NCBI GenBank assembly: GCA_932521025.1
Contig: OW051469.1
Location: 5,654,398 to 5,718,397, forward strand
Reading direction: 5' to 3'
DNA: 64,000 nt
Source of the DNA: Oscheius onirici
Lineage: Eukaryota; Nematoda; Chromadorea; Rhabditida; Rhabditidae
Position 1 is the first letter of the stretch, and each line of letters begins with the position of its first letter. The notes under the pieces were generated by a model. It was not told where the DNA came from. It made no database searches and worked only from the letters and a program-made list of their open reading frames with translations. Positions 37,735 through 49,195 of the stretch are shown here, in pieces. The translations under genes were made by a program, and so were the position numbers.

Positions 37735-39420
37735 TTAGTCTTCTTCCTCGAGATAACCGACCGGAAGACAGCGTCCTGGTAAGTGGCATCGAGAACAGTC
37801 GCGGCAGTGTTTGTAGCTCATCTTTACGCAACGGGAACAGCGCTCACAGTGGCGCATCTGGGAACCGTCCTATATCTTTTTAGAAGAAAATATAAAAATT
37901 CAAACCTTCGAGGGACAAATCTGGCACATGTAGCAATGTTTGTTCGAATCGTGGACGTGTCTTTCGCAAATCTCGCAGAATTTGTATCCTTCTACATTGG
38001 CGAGATCGAGAGCGGAAGTGGCAAGATTAGTGAAGATTCTGACCGTCGTCTTGTTTGGCTTATCAAATCCCTTGTGATTCTCGTAGGTTACCTGAAGAAT
38101 ACTAATTTTTGAACAAAATAGGAAAGGTTACCCGATAATCACTCATCCAGAAGGCCGAATCGAGACGAAGAATATGTTTTCCGACGAAAAACGGGACCAG
38201 TATTTCCGAGAGGAACTTGGCTTCTTGTCCTTTCCGAGCCTCGGCGTGCATCTGCTGTAATTTGTGGAGACTGTCCATCAGAGGCTCCATGAAGACACCA
38301 AACGGGGGATCACAGACTAGAAGAACTGAACTGCACTTCTGAATTTCTAAATTAAAAATTAAAACAAAACGCTTACAGAGAAGAAGTTTGTTAGTCTTTC
38401 GGGAGCCTTGTCGTGATAGAAATGATGTACCAGCATACTGTATTGGGCGTATTGCGACGAGGGATAGAAGTGAGCCTGAAAACGGCTTTTTGGAATAAAA
38501 TCCACATAAACTTAGTCGGAAACGACGTTTGAACTTTCATTCTTAAACTACGAAACACAAAACTCACATAACGACGGTCAATATCCAACATGAAAATCTG
38601 TTTTTTGCTCTCCTTTCTCAATCTTTGTGCTTCGAAAATTCGAGGCGAACCAACACATAGAACGCCGTCCACTTTGGCCGCATCCACCATGTTCAGGACA
38701 ACTTCTAGGGATTCGTCCGAGAAGAAATATTGCTGTAATTTAGAATTTAAGCAAGACAAGAACGAAGAACTTACAGCTTCTCCGCTTTGTTTATCCAGAG
38801 CTTCGAGAAAACGAGAAGGGTTTTTCAGCTGCTTTCTCGTCACAATCTCGCTGGGACATTTGTGCTTCTTTTCGAAAACGTCGTTACATTTACGACAAAA
38901 GACAAGAGGGGAGTCTTTCGGGATTATTTTCAATCTAAAAACTTGAAATTGGCATAAAACTTTTAGGCAGACTTTTTAGGAATGCAGCTGTAGTCCCACT
39001 TCATGGCTTTGCTCGGTTTGAGCTCCGGAGCAGTCACCTCGCCTTCTTGACTGACTTCGGCTTTAAAATCACAAGCTTCGGTGTCATTTCTGTGTGAAAA
39101 TAATATAACTTTAACAAAAATAAAGAAAACCTGTAAACTGCACACGAAAAGTAGCGCGTCTTCACAATGCCGTTTTCCTTTGCTCCAAAAAGCAGACAAG
39201 GACCTGCAAATCAGATTTTATAAGGAAAATAAGAAAAAGTACCATGAGAGCACCGAGGAATCTCCTTGAATCCTGTTGTGGGCAAGACGGAAAAGTTTCC
39301 GCGCTTTCTGATCAGATTTCCGCCGACTCTGTTGAGATCTTTTCGCTTAAAAACCTTTCCTTTGTTCTTCGGATGCGAGAAGAACTTCTTCCTCTGGTCC
39401 TTGCTGTTCTTCTTACTCAT
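37735..39420 (-). CDS. zcchc4: ZCCHC4-type 28S rRNA N6-adenosine methyltransferase
   Basis: Nine exons (39243-39420, 39131-39203, 38973-39089, 38775-38934, 38568-38732, 38377-38475, 38132-38338, 37906-38091, 37735-37869) give 1320 nt, 439 residues; human ZCCHC4 is 513. The order of landmarks matches: an N-terminal GRF-like zinc finger (CSHGPCLLFG, TRYFSCAVY), a second Cys cluster (FCRKCNDVF), the SAM-fold entry GVLCVGSPRIFEAQRL, FMLDIDRRYAHFYPSSQYAQ, the catalytic DPPF in VLLVCDPPFGVFMEPL, and a C-terminal array of Cys/His knuckles (KFCEICERHVHDSNKHCYMC to HCRDCSRCHLPGRC). The final CCHC knuckle of the vertebrate protein is not seen. Human ZCCHC4 makes m6A at one site in 28S rRNA. A splice acceptor (GGTTCAG) lies 1 base before the ATG. 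It lies 181 bp downstream of SDHD, probably in the same operon. The donor of exon 3 is weak (GTCTGC). Confidence 0.92.
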
Positions 39421-39509
39421 TCTGAACCGATTAGTTGGAGGTTGTTGGACAAAAAGCAAATTTCGTAGAGGAAAACCATAAAGAAGAGGAAGAACAATAG
39501 CGTGAAGGA

Positions 39510-39515
39510 TTTATT
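39510..39515 (-). terminator. Poly(A) signal of SDHD inside the SDHD-ZCCHC4 gap
   Basis: AATAAA on the minus strand (TTTATT on plus), 86 bases after the SDHD stop and about 90 bases before the ZCCHC4 acceptor. This is the spacing expected between cistrons of a nematode operon. Confidence 0.5.
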
Positions 39516-39601
39516 GTGCGCTTGAATACAAAATCGTCGTTTCTACATAATAGTCTATACAACTACACAATTCACTGTCGATTACCCAAAGATCCGGATT
39601 T

Positions 39602-40278
39602 TTAAAGAGCAAAGACCATCTCGAAAGCCTTGGTAATTCCTACGTCGTTGGTGTTGAAGTGGAGAAGTCCTAAAAATAGTTTTTGCGCGAAAATATATAA
39701 ATTTACCAGCAAGAAGACAAGCAGAAAGTAAGTAGAGACTATAATGAGCAGCCTTGGCAGCGGTCTGGCCGATTACGAATGGACGAGCGTAGTCGGCGAT
39801 GACTCCTTGGACTCCCCTTCAAATTGATTGAATAAGATGGAATAAAAAAGAACAAACCAGTGAATATGGAGTGTGAGAGCGATGGTAAGAGCAGCATCCA
39901 TGACGGGTCCGTGTACGAAATAGGCGGCAGGGAGAAGAGGGATCATTCCGACGGCAAAGTATCGTTCGGCCTGAAGAAAATATACTTTTGTGGTTTTTGT
40001 GATGTTAGAGTTTCATTTCCCTGTTATGTTCTTCAACTTGCGCAATCTGAACCACTAATCTAAAATTAATAACTTTGGGAACACAGGATGTTTACAAAAT
40101 TACTAAAAGAAAAGATAAAGTAACAAAGTTCACATACCTTAAAGTGGGGAGAGTGGTCATGAGTCTTGTTGGCACCATCATTCAGCGTCGTAGCAGCTCT
40201 AACAGGAACACAGAGTCTCGGCTGTGTTCTGGCTGCCAGAAGAGCGCGCTGGACTACAGCGGCGTGACGCAGGGCCAT
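39602..40278 (-). CDS. sdhd-1: Succinate dehydrogenase cytochrome b small subunit (complex II, SDHD)
   Basis: Four exons (40138-40278, 39858-39970, 39707-39816, 39602-39669) give 432 nt, 143 residues. The protein anchors complex II in the mitochondrial inner membrane and forms part of the haem b and ubiquinone sites. The N-terminus is a basic presequence ([20 protein letters not shown]). Next come three membrane helices, with the haem-ligand helix [20 protein letters not shown] carrying the conserved HxHWG and the quinone-site Tyr in [10 protein letters not shown]. The splice acceptor TTTTTAG abuts the ATG directly, fitting spliced-leader addition. It is the upstream gene of a likely operon with ZCCHC4. 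It is divergent from RTRAF across 446 bp. Confidence 0.95.
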
Positions 40279-40724
40279 CTAAAAATAAAATTACATTTTC
40301 CGTAACTGAAGTAGAGAAAAGAAATGCATAAAGAAGAAGCAAAAAACTATTCGGATCAATTGCAGCAAAGAACAACCAGGAATGAACAGGCGTTTTGTTG
40401 GAAACATTACGCAATGTCGGTTCCTTTTACACAGACGGCAGACTGAAACGAGAAAACGAGTATTGGAACTTTCGAAGCTTTTTGAAGAAACAGTAGAAAT
40501 CTTGCACAACTATACGCGTGTACACGAAAACAGTTACGCGGATGCATTCAGGCGCAAAGTTGCCCTTTCCAAAATTCCAGCCAACAATTTTTATTTTTTC
40601 TAGTTGTTGTGCTAAATGTATGAATAAATTGATTGGTTCTTCTCTATTTTTTCGTCTGTGATTGGCTGATGCCCATAAAATTGTCTCAAATCTTTTCGAT
40701 CGCCTGTATTCCAGTTTCCAGACA
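40279..40724. promoter_or_regulatory. Divergent promoter region SDHD / RTRAF
   Basis: 446 bp between two oppositely directed housekeeping start codons. Both starts are closely preceded by splice acceptors, so the true transcription starts lie inside this gap. No TATA box was recognised with confidence. Confidence 0.45.
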
Positions 40725-41643
40725 ATGTCGAAGCGAAAGCTGCAAGCAATTGGCTACGAAAAGGATTTTGTTGATCTCGAAGGTTTGTTCAGTTATTTCT
40801 GTTGTTCATAAACAAACATTTTGCAGATGACAACGTTTACCGAAACTTCGTGTGCGAAATGGAAAGACGTTATCTGCAGACGAAGGACGACAACTGGATT
40901 CAGTCGGTTTTAAAAACGGAAAAGACTGAAGAATGGAATAAAAAGTTGAATGATGTTGGTTTTTGCTTCATTATCATAGTTTCGTCTTTACCACTGAAAG
41001 AAACAAACTCCTTTTCAGTATTTCTCCGAAAGCGGTTTCATCTCCTTTGGCACTAGAGCAGCAGCCGTCGACTGCATTCTCAACAGCGTTGTCGAAAAGA
41101 TGTTCAACGAAAATGGTAAATTTCCGTATTTCCTTTGTCATGCGAAGTTTTAGCCGAAGTACAAAAGCTGACGAGCAGCGAATACACGAGAATGGCCGAG
41201 CCAACAGTGGAGCCGGAAGAAAACCCGGCAGAATTGACTCATCACATCAACGACCTCTGCAAAATGCTCCAAATCACTCCCCATCCCGAACCAATGATCT
41301 CTCTTGAAGCTGCCTGTATATACATCAACAAACATCTGAACAGCGATTACATTAAGGAGAGAAATGCCGAAGAAAAGGAGGCAACACACGCGGTACACTT
41401 TTTATTATTGTTTTACCCGGACTTCCAAGACAATTCATGTTTCTCTATCGAAAACAATGCCTTCAGAAAACGTTCGACCTGAAGTCCTTCCCCAGCGGTC
41501 TGCCCAACTACCACAACGGAGCTGTCAACGCGGCTGCTCGAATTCTTCGTCTCCTCAATATCGAAACTCTTCGCGACACCCAGACCAAAGTGAACGAACT
41601 ACTTGTCGCCATTCAGAATATCACAGCCGATAAGGCCACCTGA
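40725..41643 (+). CDS. rtraf: RTRAF (C14orf166 / CLE) homologue
   Basis: Five exons (40725-40782, 40827-40954, 41019-41115, 41154-41392, 41467-41643) give 699 nt, 232 residues, close to the human protein (244). Matching features are the start MSKRKLQAIGY with a following acidic stretch, the N-terminal calponin-like fold (VYRNFVCEMERRYLQTKDDN, FGTRAAAVDCILNSVVEKMF), and the conserved C-terminus NGAVNAAARILRLLNIETLR with QTKVNELLVAIQNI. In vertebrates RTRAF is part of the tRNA ligase complex with RTCB and DDX1 and of RNA-transport granules. The splice acceptor TTTCCAG precedes the ATG by 3 bases. The DnaJ gene begins 143 bp downstream on the same strand, consistent with an operon. Confidence 0.92.
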
Positions 41644-41786
41644 ATTGTTGGTTTTGATTCTAGTTTTGTAATTTTTTCGGTGTATTTATTGAATTTTACG
41701 GGCAAGCATTTTTCAAGCGATTGAATGGGTTTCCAAAAGTATCTCAAAGGTTTTGATTGTGATCAATACGTTTAGAGGCGAATGTG

Positions 41787-42511
41787 ATGAAAATCGTCTC
41801 AACGAGCATTTTACTTGCTTCTTCTCAACTAAAGCTTTTTCTACGAAACGTCTCCTACATTCCCAAGTAGTTTTCATTTTCAACCTTATTTTATCCTAAA
41901 AATTTAGGAAAAAAACGCATTATCAGGTCCTCGGAGTTTCCAGCGATGCCAGTCAGGACCAAATTAAACGGGCTTTTGTCGATCGAACCAACGAGCTTCA
42001 TCCGGACCGAAACAATCGGCCGGCGGACAGTCGAATCGGGTGGAGCCGAGAAGACTTGACGGAGAAATTCATGCTGGTCAAGGAGGCTTACGACTGTCTG
42101 AAGAATACGGAAAAAAGACGAGCTTACGATCAGGAAATATTACTGACTAAAGGAGGAGGCTTTCTTATGGAGGTTGATGCTTCTGTGGTCCCTTTTTACT
42201 AAGTTCTAGGTTGCAAAAACGCCTCGAATAAAAAGCACGATCATCGATTTAAACAAAAGAAGAAACGAATCGTATTTAGGACCGGGAAAACGCGTCGAAG
42301 CTTCTTCTTCCCATTTTAGGTAATTTTTTTTTTCGTATTTCTAACAAAATTTGGCTTTAGGGATCCTGAGCAAGAATATTACGACGAGAAGAAGAAAAAC
42401 AGGACCCTGTATCTTATAGGAGCGCTGTTTCTATCGATAGTTGCCATAAATATCGTCTACGTCACAATCCAGATGAGGAATTTTGAGAAGAATGCTCCTC
42501 GAGAAAAATGA
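41787..42511 (+). CDS. DnaJ (Hsp40) domain protein with C-terminal membrane anchor
   Basis: Four exons (41787-41866, 41908-42172, 42210-42319, 42361-42511) give 606 nt, 201 residues. The J domain begins at about residue 28 (THYQVLGVSSDASQDQIKRA) with the HPD motif in TNELHPDRNN. It is longer than usual in helix III entry (RIGWSREDLTEKFMLVKEAY). A single C-terminal hydrophobic helix follows (TLYLIGALFLSIVAINIVYV). The layout resembles DNAJC4-like proteins: a short N-terminus that may target mitochondria, a J domain and one membrane segment. It would recruit an Hsp70 to a membrane. It lies between RTRAF and the PP2C gene, all on the plus strand. The 5' start is inferred from splicing phase; the exon-1 ATG at 41787 follows an AG acceptor (GTTTAG) closely. 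Confidence 0.85.
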
Positions 42512-42638
42512 GCAGTTCTTTGTTTTCTTGCACATTAATAACCTTAACACAGTCTGGTATATTAGACGGAATGGCCGAAAAAAGTCATTCTGAACTAGGT
42601 TCTCCATTTTTAGTCGTAGATCTTTGTTATTTGTTTTC

Positions 42639-42644
42639 AATAAA
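42639..42644 (+). terminator. Poly(A) signal AATAAA after the DnaJ gene
   Basis: Canonical hexamer about 128 bases after the stop at 42511. Confidence 0.45.
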
Positions 42645-42946
42645 CCACGGGTATTTCTTAAACTTGTTTCCTGTTTCTTCAATTCGTTTCAACAAGCCAA
42701 GTATCTGAAGATCTTCCCTTACAGCGAGAATAAACCGCTACACCCGTTTGAAAAATCGAACTTGTCTTCAGTTTTGTTAACCGAATTTTAATACAGAAAA
42801 AAGGAAAATCTATTTATAAAGTATGGAACTTTCTTTGTTTCAAAAGTTTTTTCACAAACTTTTACACGACTCAATATTTTTCTTTTCGATTTAATTAATT
42901 TGAATGCAATTCTTGGATTCTACTTCTTCTCAACGATTGTTACAGA

Positions 42947-45900
42947 ATGTCTCTTTACGACGATGAAGACCCTCCGCCAGTCAAGAAGGCTTCAACTTCT
43001 CTATATGATGATGACGACGACCCTCCTCCGGCCAAAAAGAAGTGCAACGACGGAGTAGAGGCGTCGAGTTCTCTAGAAAAGAGAAATTATTTGAAAACTA
43101 GTGAATTGAACATGGAAATTGCAGGTCAAAGTCCTGAGGAAGTCTTTCCAGTTAAAGGTGGGTCTGACGCCAGACTATCGAACAGAATGGCTCTAGAACA
43201 AGCTCTTTTGGCTGTTGTCAGTGCTCGAAAAGGGGAAAGAGACGAAATGCAAGATGCGCATATCCTGGATGGAGCATACTGTCTTCACAAGAGTTTTCTG
43301 TGAGTTCTAGTCGTTCTCAGCATGAAAAAATAAACGCTACAGGAAGAGAACAGCATTGTATGGAGTCTTTGACGGTCATGCTGGTAGTCGAGCGGCTAAA
43401 CATTGTAAGCAGAAGATGTCGGATCTTCTGAAGACAAAGTTGAGTTCTTGTAAGTATACTGATTGACCTCAAACTGACTTTCTGGATGATACGAACGACA
43501 AATTTCAGTTGGCGACCAGACTTCGATGGAAAAGTCGTTGAAGAAAGTGTTTACTTCGTGCTACAAAGATCTGGACGATTCCTTTTTGGCTGAAGCGAAG
43601 AAAGAGTGAACGCTTCGAGTAATTCGGACGAAAGAGTTCAGAAAGCCAGTGTGGAAAGACGGGACAACGGCCACGACAGCTCTCCTTTTGAACAATTCTA
43701 TATTTGTTGCCAATATTGGAGATTCGAAGGCTGTTGTGGCTCGATTCAAGAACGGTTCTCAGCCCGTTCCAGTGATTCTAACAGTCGATCATAATCCAAC
43801 AATTTACGAAGAAAGAATGAGGATTCAGGCTACAGGAGCCAGTGTTGTGTGAGTGTTTAAAACTGAAAGACTTGCTCTATATCTGACTCTCGGGTCAGAC
43901 CCGACATGATCGTGTCAGTAAACCTCCATATTTTCTTCCCCGTTTTCTTTAAAACACGAAAAACATCCTTCAGAAATGGTCGAGTGAATGCCATCCTCGA
44001 AGTGTCCCGTTCAATCGGAGACGGTCAGTTCAAGAACAACGGAGTCATCTGCACTCCAGACATGAGGAAATGCATGATAACAGAGGAAGACAAGTGAGTG
44101 TTTATTGCTAGTACCCGTGTGAATGACCAGACCATATACATTGCCCGTAATCTCAATTGTTTGACTAAACTATCCGCCGAAAGTAGCAGATGTCTTGTGT
44201 TGCCTCTAGATGTTGGTTCCTTCGACTTCGGAAATGGACTCTGGCATAGGTTTGCCGTTGGTTTCGGGTAGCAGAAGCTGGGTAAGAACTGCTGCGATCA
44301 AGGAAAGGATACAGAAAGGAATGACCATGGCAAGCTTTCCGTAAGAGTCGACCTAAGAGTTTCTTAACTTTCAAAAGGGATAATTTCTACCAGCCAAAGA
44401 GCGATATAAGAGGAGGAAATGGCTCCAACTCTGGCGATGGTCGAGCAGCATCCAACTGCACTGTTCCTAATGACAGTCGGGAAGAGTTCGGAGGTGTAGG
44501 TGTACATTGCTGTGTAGGAGACGGTGATGGCTCCCTTCGTGACCATCATTTGGATGATGGCAAAGTAAAAAGAGACTGGAACACAAATTGATCTGTGTCG
44601 ACAAAGTTTCTTACTTTCATCTCCAATGATCCAGTTCGCTACCAGACACAGTCCGGCGGTTAGCAGTCCAGCACTGACCAGCTGTCTTCTTCCGATCCGA
44701 TCAATCAAGAAGTAGACGAGAAGGAGAGCTGGGATCTCCATGGCTGCACTGAGGGCAAAGTTCACAAAGAGACTTCCACCGCCGATGTCGCTTTTCATCG
44801 TGAGACCATAGTACATCATTGTGCAAACGGGCCTGCAAGTGTTTTGATGGGGGCTGATCTGTCGAAGAAATTGGTTCAGCGCATGATCTCAACTCGTGGT
44901 CTCAACTTACCAGAGGAAGAAGCAGACCAGAGTTCTCTTTCGCATCTGAGGAGTTCTGACCAGATCGTAGACTCCGAAAGACGAGTTTTTCGAGCTGATG
45001 GTACCTTCCAAGTTCTCCCACCTAAACTTAGTATTTCAAGGATGTTTTATCAAAATGTACCATTTGGTCGGAACGTACGACTTGTTGGTCTTGGCCGCCT
45101 TGACCAGAATCTCATTGGCTTCTTCGTAACGTCCCACGGTGACTAACCATCTGGCGCTCTCGGGAACAAGCCTAAAGTGTAAAAGGTGTAACCGTCTGAA
45201 ATGGTCAGACAAACCACCAGTAGGAGAGGAAGAGCAGAGAGGGTAGAGCAATAGCCGCATGGAGAATTCTGTAGTCGGTAATGTAGTAGGCCATAACAGA
45301 GAGGACAATCTCTCCCACGGCATAGAAGGCCCCAGCCACAACGGCACCCAGTCGTCGATATTTGGCACCGACCAGTTCCATTCCCAGAACAATTGCCACT
45401 CCGTAGATTCCGGGCTGTGAGAAGCCGGTCCCAGCCCTGTGGCAAGAGATAGTTATTGACTGATGGTTGTACTCACTTGAGAATGGCAAATAGCCACCAG
45501 GTCGGGGCAACGCTCAGAAGAATACCACAGCTGGTTTGGATCAGAAGAGCCAGATAGAAGACCTTCTTTCTTCCCAGTCTAAAAGTTTGGAGTTCTTTTT
45601 CCTTCAAATTCCTTACTTGTCTCCGGCGATGCCACAAAACAGTGAACCTGTCATCTGACCTAGGTAGTAAAGAGACTGGACCGTCGCTTTGATCCAGGAA
45701 CGTTCACCGGTCATTTCCCACTAAAAAAGATTACTGTAGGAACCAACTCGTTTGTTTTCTTTTTTTCTAAAGATGTTTTGAAATGGGTCTTTTCAAAAGT
45801 GCAAGATTAGAATAGGTGAGAGATCAAAGAATATTCCCAACTTACTCTCAAAACGGCGTTGTATTCTGTGTGGTTTCCGTGTTCTGTCTCGCAAAGAGTT

Positions 45901-47460
45901 CCATTTGAACATCTGTAATCAGATACTTTATGACAAAAAGTTGTCAACTTACCCTAAAAGGTTGGGAGATATCGTAGGTGGAGCAGCCACGAAAGCCCAG
46001 CTCATGACATGCATGGCCACAAAAATGGTCGGCAGACATAGAAGCACGAATTGATTAAACTGGTACCGTCCGAAGTTGCCCAGATGAGTCAAAAGGATGT
46101 CGTCGAAAGTCGTCTTGGTCTTCTTGGGTTCATCCAATCCGAGCTTTTGTACTGGTGGATCCTCCACCTCGTCGGCAACTTTAGCAGAAAAGACCATTTT
46201 CCTAGAAGGCAGAAGGAAGAGGAGAGGCGGGACTGCCGGGTCGGTGTGCCTTTTATCCTCGACCGGGGCGGCCTGTTCTGATTGTACGGTGACTATCATC
46301 ATAGGACCTTCTTACGTATTTGGTGGGAGGAGAGAAGGTTTTCTTTTAACCAATCTGACGTCACCCAATTGGCCAGATGATCGGGTTCGGACTGTACCCG
46401 ACGAGCGTGGGAAGCACAATAAGCTGCAACTGTAAATCAAAAGGGAAAGAAAACATCTATTAGCAGAATAATGATTGGGATGAGTCAGCTCGCTTTGCAA
46501 CCTAAAAGCGATTCATTGGAATTTCAATGAGAAAACGGTTTGCAGGTTTCTAATCGTGGCTTGTGATGGTCTGTGGAAGTCGTTTTCCGATGAGGAGGCA
46601 ATCAAATTCGTCGATGATGAACTGACGATGCCAGGAGACGTAAGTTCAATCAAGTCTTCACGTGGTACAGGAGTATCCAGGTCTTTTGGCTGGTATCAAG
46701 TTGAGAGTTCAATCTGAACTGTCTAACTACTACTGTAACCCAATAAACCTTGACTTGATCCAGTATAATCTCAGAAAAAGCTTGTTAGTTTATTTCAGTT
46801 ATGTCCTAAATTCGTTGCTATGTGACTATCATCAAACTGTTTCTTTCAACTGGTGACATGGGAAACCACCCAAGTTTTATCCAATACCGTATGACTGTTT
46901 CTTCTCAGCGTAACATGATAAGACCATCTGTTTCAACTGGCCTGGAATGTCCTTTAGGTCTCATGTCGGCCTGGAAAGTAGTGTAATACGCTTTTCGACA
47001 CCGTCTTTCTCTATTGTTGAAGAAACTCGGACACAATGGAGGTGACCAGCAGCGCTGTTTGTGTCTCCCATATTCTCTTGTCTCGAAAGTGAAAAAGTCA
47101 TAAATTCTGCAGCCTGCGCACGTGTCTATGATACCCGTTTGTGCCTGATTCTTAGTGTCTTGTTTACACAACATTCCATGAATGACTTTTGGTACTCTCT
47201 ATGTCAGAACAACAATCAACAAAACAGACTTTTGTCCACAGTGGACAGAGTAAATTCTGGACGTCACAGTCCATTCTACAGCAGCAGTATACAAACAAAC
47301 AATCTTTCAGAAAACATGGAATGGAACTGAGGCTGAGCTGACGGAACTGCTTTGGCAACGGACGGTAGATCATCTGACAGCTGAAGCTGTGCGAAGAAAA
47401 TGTGGGGACAATGTCAGTGTTATTCTTGTTCGTTTGAACAAATTACTTAATTCTTCCTAA
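42947..47460 (+). CDS. PP2C-family Ser/Thr phosphatase, ILKAP type
   Basis: Seven exons (42947-43299, 43343-43449, 43509-43605, 43642-43848, 43974-44093, 46546-46639, 47311-47460) give 1128 nt, 375 residues, close to human ILKAP (392). The N-terminus is acidic and repetitive (SLYDDDDDPPPAKKK). PPM metal-site motifs are present: SARKGERDEMQDAHILDG, YGVFDGHAGSRAAKHC, KPVWKDGTTATTALL, FVANIGDSKAVV, LTVDHNP, LEVSRSIGDGQFK, FLIVACDGLWKSF and CGDNVSVILVRL. The catalytic Asp residues in ERDEMQD, DGHAG, ACDGLW and GDNVS are all present. ILKAP dampens integrin-linked kinase signalling. The acceptor TTACAG precedes the ATG by 1 base. Intron 5 (44094-46545) is 2.45 kb and contains an entire SLC22-like gene on the opposite strand. 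Confidence 0.93.
44206..46197 (-). CDS. SLC22-like organic ion transporter, nested gene
   Basis: Ten exons (45953-46197, 45846-45912, 45617-45720, 45477-45578, 45215-45436, 45079-45171, 44911-45021, 44615-44832, 44391-44575, 44206-44352) give 1494 nt, 497 residues. It is a 12-helix major-facilitator protein with the SLC22 hallmark N-terminus (FDDILLTHLGNFGRYQFNQF), a glycosylated first extracellular loop (CSNGTLCETEHGNHTEY), loop 2-3 motif GQMTGSLFCGIAGDKLGRKK, LVPESARWLVTVGRYEEANE and the late motif IDRIGRRQL. SLC22 carriers move organic cations, anions or carnitine; the substrate is not readable here. An acceptor (TTCTAG) lies 4 bases before the ATG. The gene lies wholly within intron 5 of the PP2C gene on the opposite strand. 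Confidence 0.92.
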
Positions 47461-47521
47461 TAAATGTTCCAAATAACTTTTATTTTACAATTTGTAATTG
47501 TAATTAAGTCAGTTCCACACG

Positions 47522-48605
47522 ATGTGCCTTGGCCAGCTGCTACTGCTCTTCGTCTTCTTCTTTGCCACCAGCGACGGAGTCAGATGCATCCTGGGAAATC
47601 GACTGGGAAAGTACAGCATGGTCGACAGTCTGTACCAATGCAGATTCGCCATCATGCTACAGGAGAAGAATACTACCACCTTTCAACTCATCGGCTATCC
47701 CTATCAGGTACTTCTATTTTAAATTATTGTAGTTGACTAACTTCTACCCACTGACCGATGCCAACTCTCCTTGTTTCCCAATAGTTCCTCTCGTATCTGA
47801 ACTTCCTACTATGGACTCTTTTTCGCTGGCATCTCCTGTTTCTGAAACAGATTCTAGTGTTATGTCACACCTCGCGTGGAACCCAGTTTTCGTTTTCTGC
47901 AGAATTCCTTACTTCAGTTCCGAATTTTTCTGGACGACGACGAATATCCCCAGTCCTCTGTTCTGAACCTCAGTCTAGCGTCTTTCCTGTATCTAACTGG
48001 AAGTATAGCCCTGTCCCGACTTTCTACGACCAAAAACGGATTCTAGATAAAGTTCATGGTCATTTATCATTTTCTTTGTGGTCTTTGGTACAGTTGTAGA
48101 GCACGTGGTGTGCCATCAGGTGCGGTCAGTCCGAAAACCCTCCCCTAACCAGTGCGTGTTGTAAAGGAAGGAAGTATAACGAGACCTCTCTTCCCCATCA
48201 AAATATCAAAAATTTCAGGTCAACGAACGAGGTGGCTGTTTCTTCCATCCGCTGGGAATGATCACCTGCGACTGCTTCGAAAGCTACTGCAACTATCGCT
48301 TCGACAAAATGATCGAAAGGATTGAACAGTTCAAGGAGAAAAATCAGAAAATGACCGATATCGCGACATTGGAGAAGATTGTCAAGAGGATGAAGCAAGC
48401 AAATGAAATGGTGTCTAAAGAAAAAGACCGGCCGATGTGGAGAAAACATGAGCGAGTTGCTCAGAAGTTCGACAGGAAATTTGAAGATTTCAAACACGTC
48501 CGATTTTACCGTTTCCTCATCGGATTCGGCTTCTTCCTCGTCTTCTTCATCATCGGCTGCGGCTTCGAGATTCACCGACAACGACGAAAGGAGAAGAATT
48601 CATAA
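47522..48605 (+). CDS. Unrecognised single-pass membrane protein
   Basis: Two exons (47522-47707, 48219-48605) join in phase to 573 nt, 190 residues. A signal peptide (MCLGQLLLLFVFFFATSDGV) leads into a short lumenal domain with a Cys array (CILGN, YQCRF, GGCFFHPLGMITCDCFESYC). It continues as a charged helical stretch (KMIERIEQFKEKNQKMTDIA) and ends with a membrane helix (FLIGFGFFLVFFIIGCGF) plus a basic tail. One N-glycosylation site (NTT) is visible. I recognise no family; the cysteine spacing may suit a small nematode-specific fold. The intron (511 bp) is long for this region. The gene starts 61 bases after the PP2C stop codon, on the same strand, so co-transcription is possible. Confidence 0.7.
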
Positions 48606-49195
48606 AAGAAAATTTCTTTTTGAATGAAATTTCAAGCGATTTCTGTACAAACATATGAGCAATGGGGGACAGTGGAGAAGCACCTAAGAGAAGGGCAGGG
48701 GAAGTGAGGAAAAGATCACAGTTGGTAAGTAGAGAAGGCTATGACTATCAGCTAGAGATTGGACGAAGAGATTACCCGGTCGTGGAGCGGGTTTGAGAAG
48801 GATTGAAACCTGCAAATGGAACATTTTTTAAGAGAGAACAATAAATCTGCTGGTACATATGTTGGGGTAACACAAATAGACTTCTGTATGTATTATAGCA
48901 GACACTTCTTACAGTTAGTGCTTGCGACGCTCTTTACTAGCAGTTTCGTAAGTTTTGGTCTCTCTCTTGTAACAGGATTCGATCTATTTAAAACTACTTG
49001 TCAACGGGCAAGTGTTTTACGTCGATTAGATGTTCTGTAACATAGGAAAACTCTGATCCAAATATCCTCTGTTTTGGTAAACTTCGATCACACGAGAGAT
49101 CTCGAAGTAATAACTCATCTACTGTGTTTTCCCATGTGTTCATTGGTAAAGTAATAACGTCAAAATGGTCTGTTCTGCTCGGATTTATCAAAACT
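48606..49195. other. 3' intergenic region between convergent genes
   Basis: Lies between the 3' end of the plus-strand membrane protein and the 3' end of mucolipin. No gene or repeat is recognised. Confidence 0.5.
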
